The notes under the pieces were generated by a model. That model was not told where the DNA came from. It searched no databases and saw nothing but the letters and a program-made list of their open reading frames with translations. A program made the position numbers and the translations under genes. 6,776 bases of DNA from Trueperaceae bacterium (GTDB lineage: Bacteria; Deinococcota; Deinococci; Deinococcales; Trueperaceae): contig JAABSI010000132.1 of assembly GCA_011390455.1 (NCBI GenBank), positions 1 to 6,776 on the forward strand. The letters run 5' to 3'. This document shows positions 5,405 to 6,776 of the stretch, piece after piece. How positions within the stretch are numbered: position 1 is the first letter of the stretch; every line of letters begins with the position of its first letter.

Positions 5405-6776
5405 GTGCCCGCCCTTCACGCCCTCTGGCGCCCCGATCCAACCGACGCCGCCAGCGGACGCCTCCTTCTGTGGGCCGAGGCTGCGGCGCCGGACGACGCG
5501 CCGCAGGACCTGCCCCGCGGCCACCACCCCACGGCCGTCGATCCCGCGCTCCGCGACCCCACCCTCGCCCGCGCCGAGCCCGTCGAGGTGCGCCTGTGGC
5601 TCCCGTCGACGGGCGACGGCCCGCTGCCGTCCGTACCCCACGAGCACCGTCGCGGGGGGCGTCCGTCGAAGCCGTGGTTGCGGCACTGGCGCGTCCCCGC
5701 CCGCGCGCTGCAGCCCGCCGCGGCCGTCGACTGGCTGCTGACCGCGCGCTCCGACGCCGCCGACGCCCCGACCGGGGACGACCTGCGTGCGTTCCGCGCC
5801 GCCGCGCGCCTCGTGCTGGCCGCGCTCGCCCGGCAGCGCTTCGTGCCCGGCCTGGACGCCGGGCCGGACGGTGCGGCCGCCCGCTGGCGCCTCCACCTCC
5901 TCGACGGCGACCTGGCGCCGACGGTGGTCGCCTTGGCGAGTGCGCTGTCGCCCGCGAGCCGCGCCGCGGCCGACGACCCGTGGGCGGCGCCGACGGCCCG
6001 CGCCCTGCTCGAGGACTTCCTGCACACCTGCGCCGACGCGCTCGTGCGCATCTGGGCGGGCGCCGGCGAACCGGCCGCCAAGGACGCCACCCCAGCAGAG
6101 CGCTGGCTGGCGGCCCTCTTCGGCGACGACCCCGCCGTCCGCGGCAGCGCCGCGCAGATCCAGCGGCTGCAGCAGGCGCACCGGCACTGGGGGCGCGGCC
6201 TGGCGGCCGCCGGCGACGAGCACACCCGCCTCCTCCTGCGCCTCGAGGACCCGGCCGACGACGACGGACCCTGGCTGCTGCGCACGCAGTTGCAGTCGCG
6301 CGCCGACCCCAGCCTGCAGGTCGACGCCGCCGACGCCTACCTCGGCAAACTGGGGCCGCTCGCCGCCCGCTTCCCCGACGCCCAGGCGCTGCTGCTCACC
6401 GGCCTCGGCCACGCACGGCGCGTCTTCCCGCCGCTGAGCGAGGCGCTCGCCGGCGCCGCGCCCGCCCCGGTTGCGCTCGACGCGGACGAGGCCTTCGGCT
6501 TCCTGCGCGACGTCGCGCCGCTGCTCGAGGAGGGCGGTTTCGGGGTCCTCGCCCCGTCCTGGTGGTCGCAGCCCGAGGCCCGCCTCGGCGCGCGGCTGAC
6601 GGTCGCCCCCGCCCCCCGGAGCGGCCGCGGCGAGGGCGGCGTCGGGCTCGACCAGATGCTGCGCTACCGCTGGGAGGTGGCGCTCGGTGGCGCCACCCTC
6701 TCCGCCGACGAGTTCAAGGAGTTGGCCCGGAGCAAGGCGTCCCTCCTCCACTGGCGCGGCGCGTGGGTGCGGCTCG
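5405..6776 (+). CDS. SNF2-family DNA helicase, N-terminal part (3' end outside window)
   Basis: The frame starting at GTG 5405 stays open to the window end, 457 residues, with no stop. It begins MPALHALWRPD...GRLLLWAEA, a typical opening of bacterial SNF2/Rad54-like helicases of about 1000 residues. A long alanine/leucine-rich helical region follows. The last ~90 residues match the SNF2-associated domain (DUF3670): LLEEGGFGVLAPSWW, then LDQMLRYRWEVALGGATLS, DEFKELARSKASLLHWRG, WVRL. The ATPase motor (Walker A, DExH) would lie downstream and cannot be checked. Such proteins are ATP-driven DNA translocases that remodel protein-DNA complexes; their cellular role in bacteria is unclear, and the gene is often followed by a SWIM zinc-finger gene, which I would expect just outside the window. 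GTG is chosen because it gives the family N-terminus and has TACGAT five bases upstream. Divergent from paiB. Confidence 0.88.
   Translation, partial: MPALHALWRPDPTDAASGRLLLWAEAAAPDDAPQDLPRGHHPTAVDPALRDPTLARAEPVEVRLWLPSTGDGPLPSVPHEHRRGGRPSKPWLRHWRVPARALQPAAAVDWLLTARSDAADAPTGDDLRAFRAAARLVLAALARQRFVPGLDAGPDGAAARWRLHLLDGDLAPTVVALASALSPASRAAADDPWAAPTARALLEDFLHTCADALVRIWAGAGEPAAKDATPAERWLAALFGDDPAVRGSAAQIQRLQQAHRHWGRGLAAAGDEHTRLLLRLEDPADDDGPWLLRTQLQSRADPSLQVDAADAYLGKLGPLAARFPDAQALLLTGLGHARRVFPPLSEALAGAAPAPVALDADEAFGFLRDVAPLLEEGGFGVLAPSWWSQPEARLGARLTVAPAPRSGRGEGGVGLDQMLRYRWEVALGGATLSADEFKELARSKASLLHWRGAWVRL

Noticed and set aside
5398..5418. ATG at 5398 as the start of the right-hand gene
   Set aside because: It is in another frame that yields only Arg/Pro/Ala-rich sequence; GTG 5405 gives the SNF2-family N-terminus.
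5393..6751. Antisense 452-codon frame opposite the SNF2 helicase
   Set aside because: Its protein is Gly/Arg/Ala/Val low-complexity without any domain, as expected opposite a high-GC gene, while the sense frame shows a recognisable family.
1..6776. CRISPR array, tRNA/rRNA gene, insertion sequence ends, or phage integration site
   Set aside because: No regularly spaced repeats, no cloverleaf or rRNA-like stretch, no transposase or integrase motifs and no flanking direct repeats were found.

Overview
This is a very GC-rich (about 70%) bacterial chromosomal segment, gene-dense and with strongly GC-ending codons. No marker gene fixes the taxon. Five of the genes that open a transcript have a TANNNT (-10 like) hexamer ending only 5 to 9 bases before the start codon and no convincing Shine-Dalgarno. 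This is the layout of leaderless promoters known from Deinococcota, so a Truepera/Deinococcus-type organism is my best guess. Actinobacteria or another high-GC phylum remain possible.

Layout, left to right. (1) Positions 1-1479, plus strand: the 3' two-thirds of a penicillin-binding protein 1C gene (pbpC), with its complete transpeptidase motifs and C-terminal BiPBP_C domain. (2) Positions 2149-1512, minus strand, convergent with pbpC: a MntA-HepT type VII toxin-antitoxin pair joined by a GTGA overlap. (3) Positions 3134-2262, minus: an intact alpha/beta hydrolase. (4) Positions 3353-3181, minus: a short reading frame resembling the truncated core of a CPBP-type membrane protease, probably a gene remnant. 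(5) Positions 3978-3354, minus: a VapBC-like type II toxin-antitoxin pair with a 9-bp inverted-repeat operator directly before vapB. (6) Positions 5302-4030, minus: a tightly coupled three-gene operon of a PaiB-like FMN-binding protein, a VOC/glyoxalase-fold protein and an 83-residue two-helix membrane protein. (7) Positions 5405-6776, plus, divergent from paiB: the N-terminal part of a large SNF2-family helicase, running off the window.

The genes do not form one pathway. The left half of the minus-strand block (1512-3978) looks like an accessory patch: two toxin-antitoxin modules of different type flank one hydrolase and a degraded gene within about 2.5 kb. The flanks (pbpC, the paiB operon, the SNF2 helicase) look like ordinary host genes. 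I see no CRISPR array, tRNA, rRNA, insertion sequence or attachment site. The items most worth a second look are the recurrent start-proximal promoters, the vapB operator, the gene remnant beside vapC, the unidentified small membrane protein, and a sharp change of synonymous codon choice inside pbpC.
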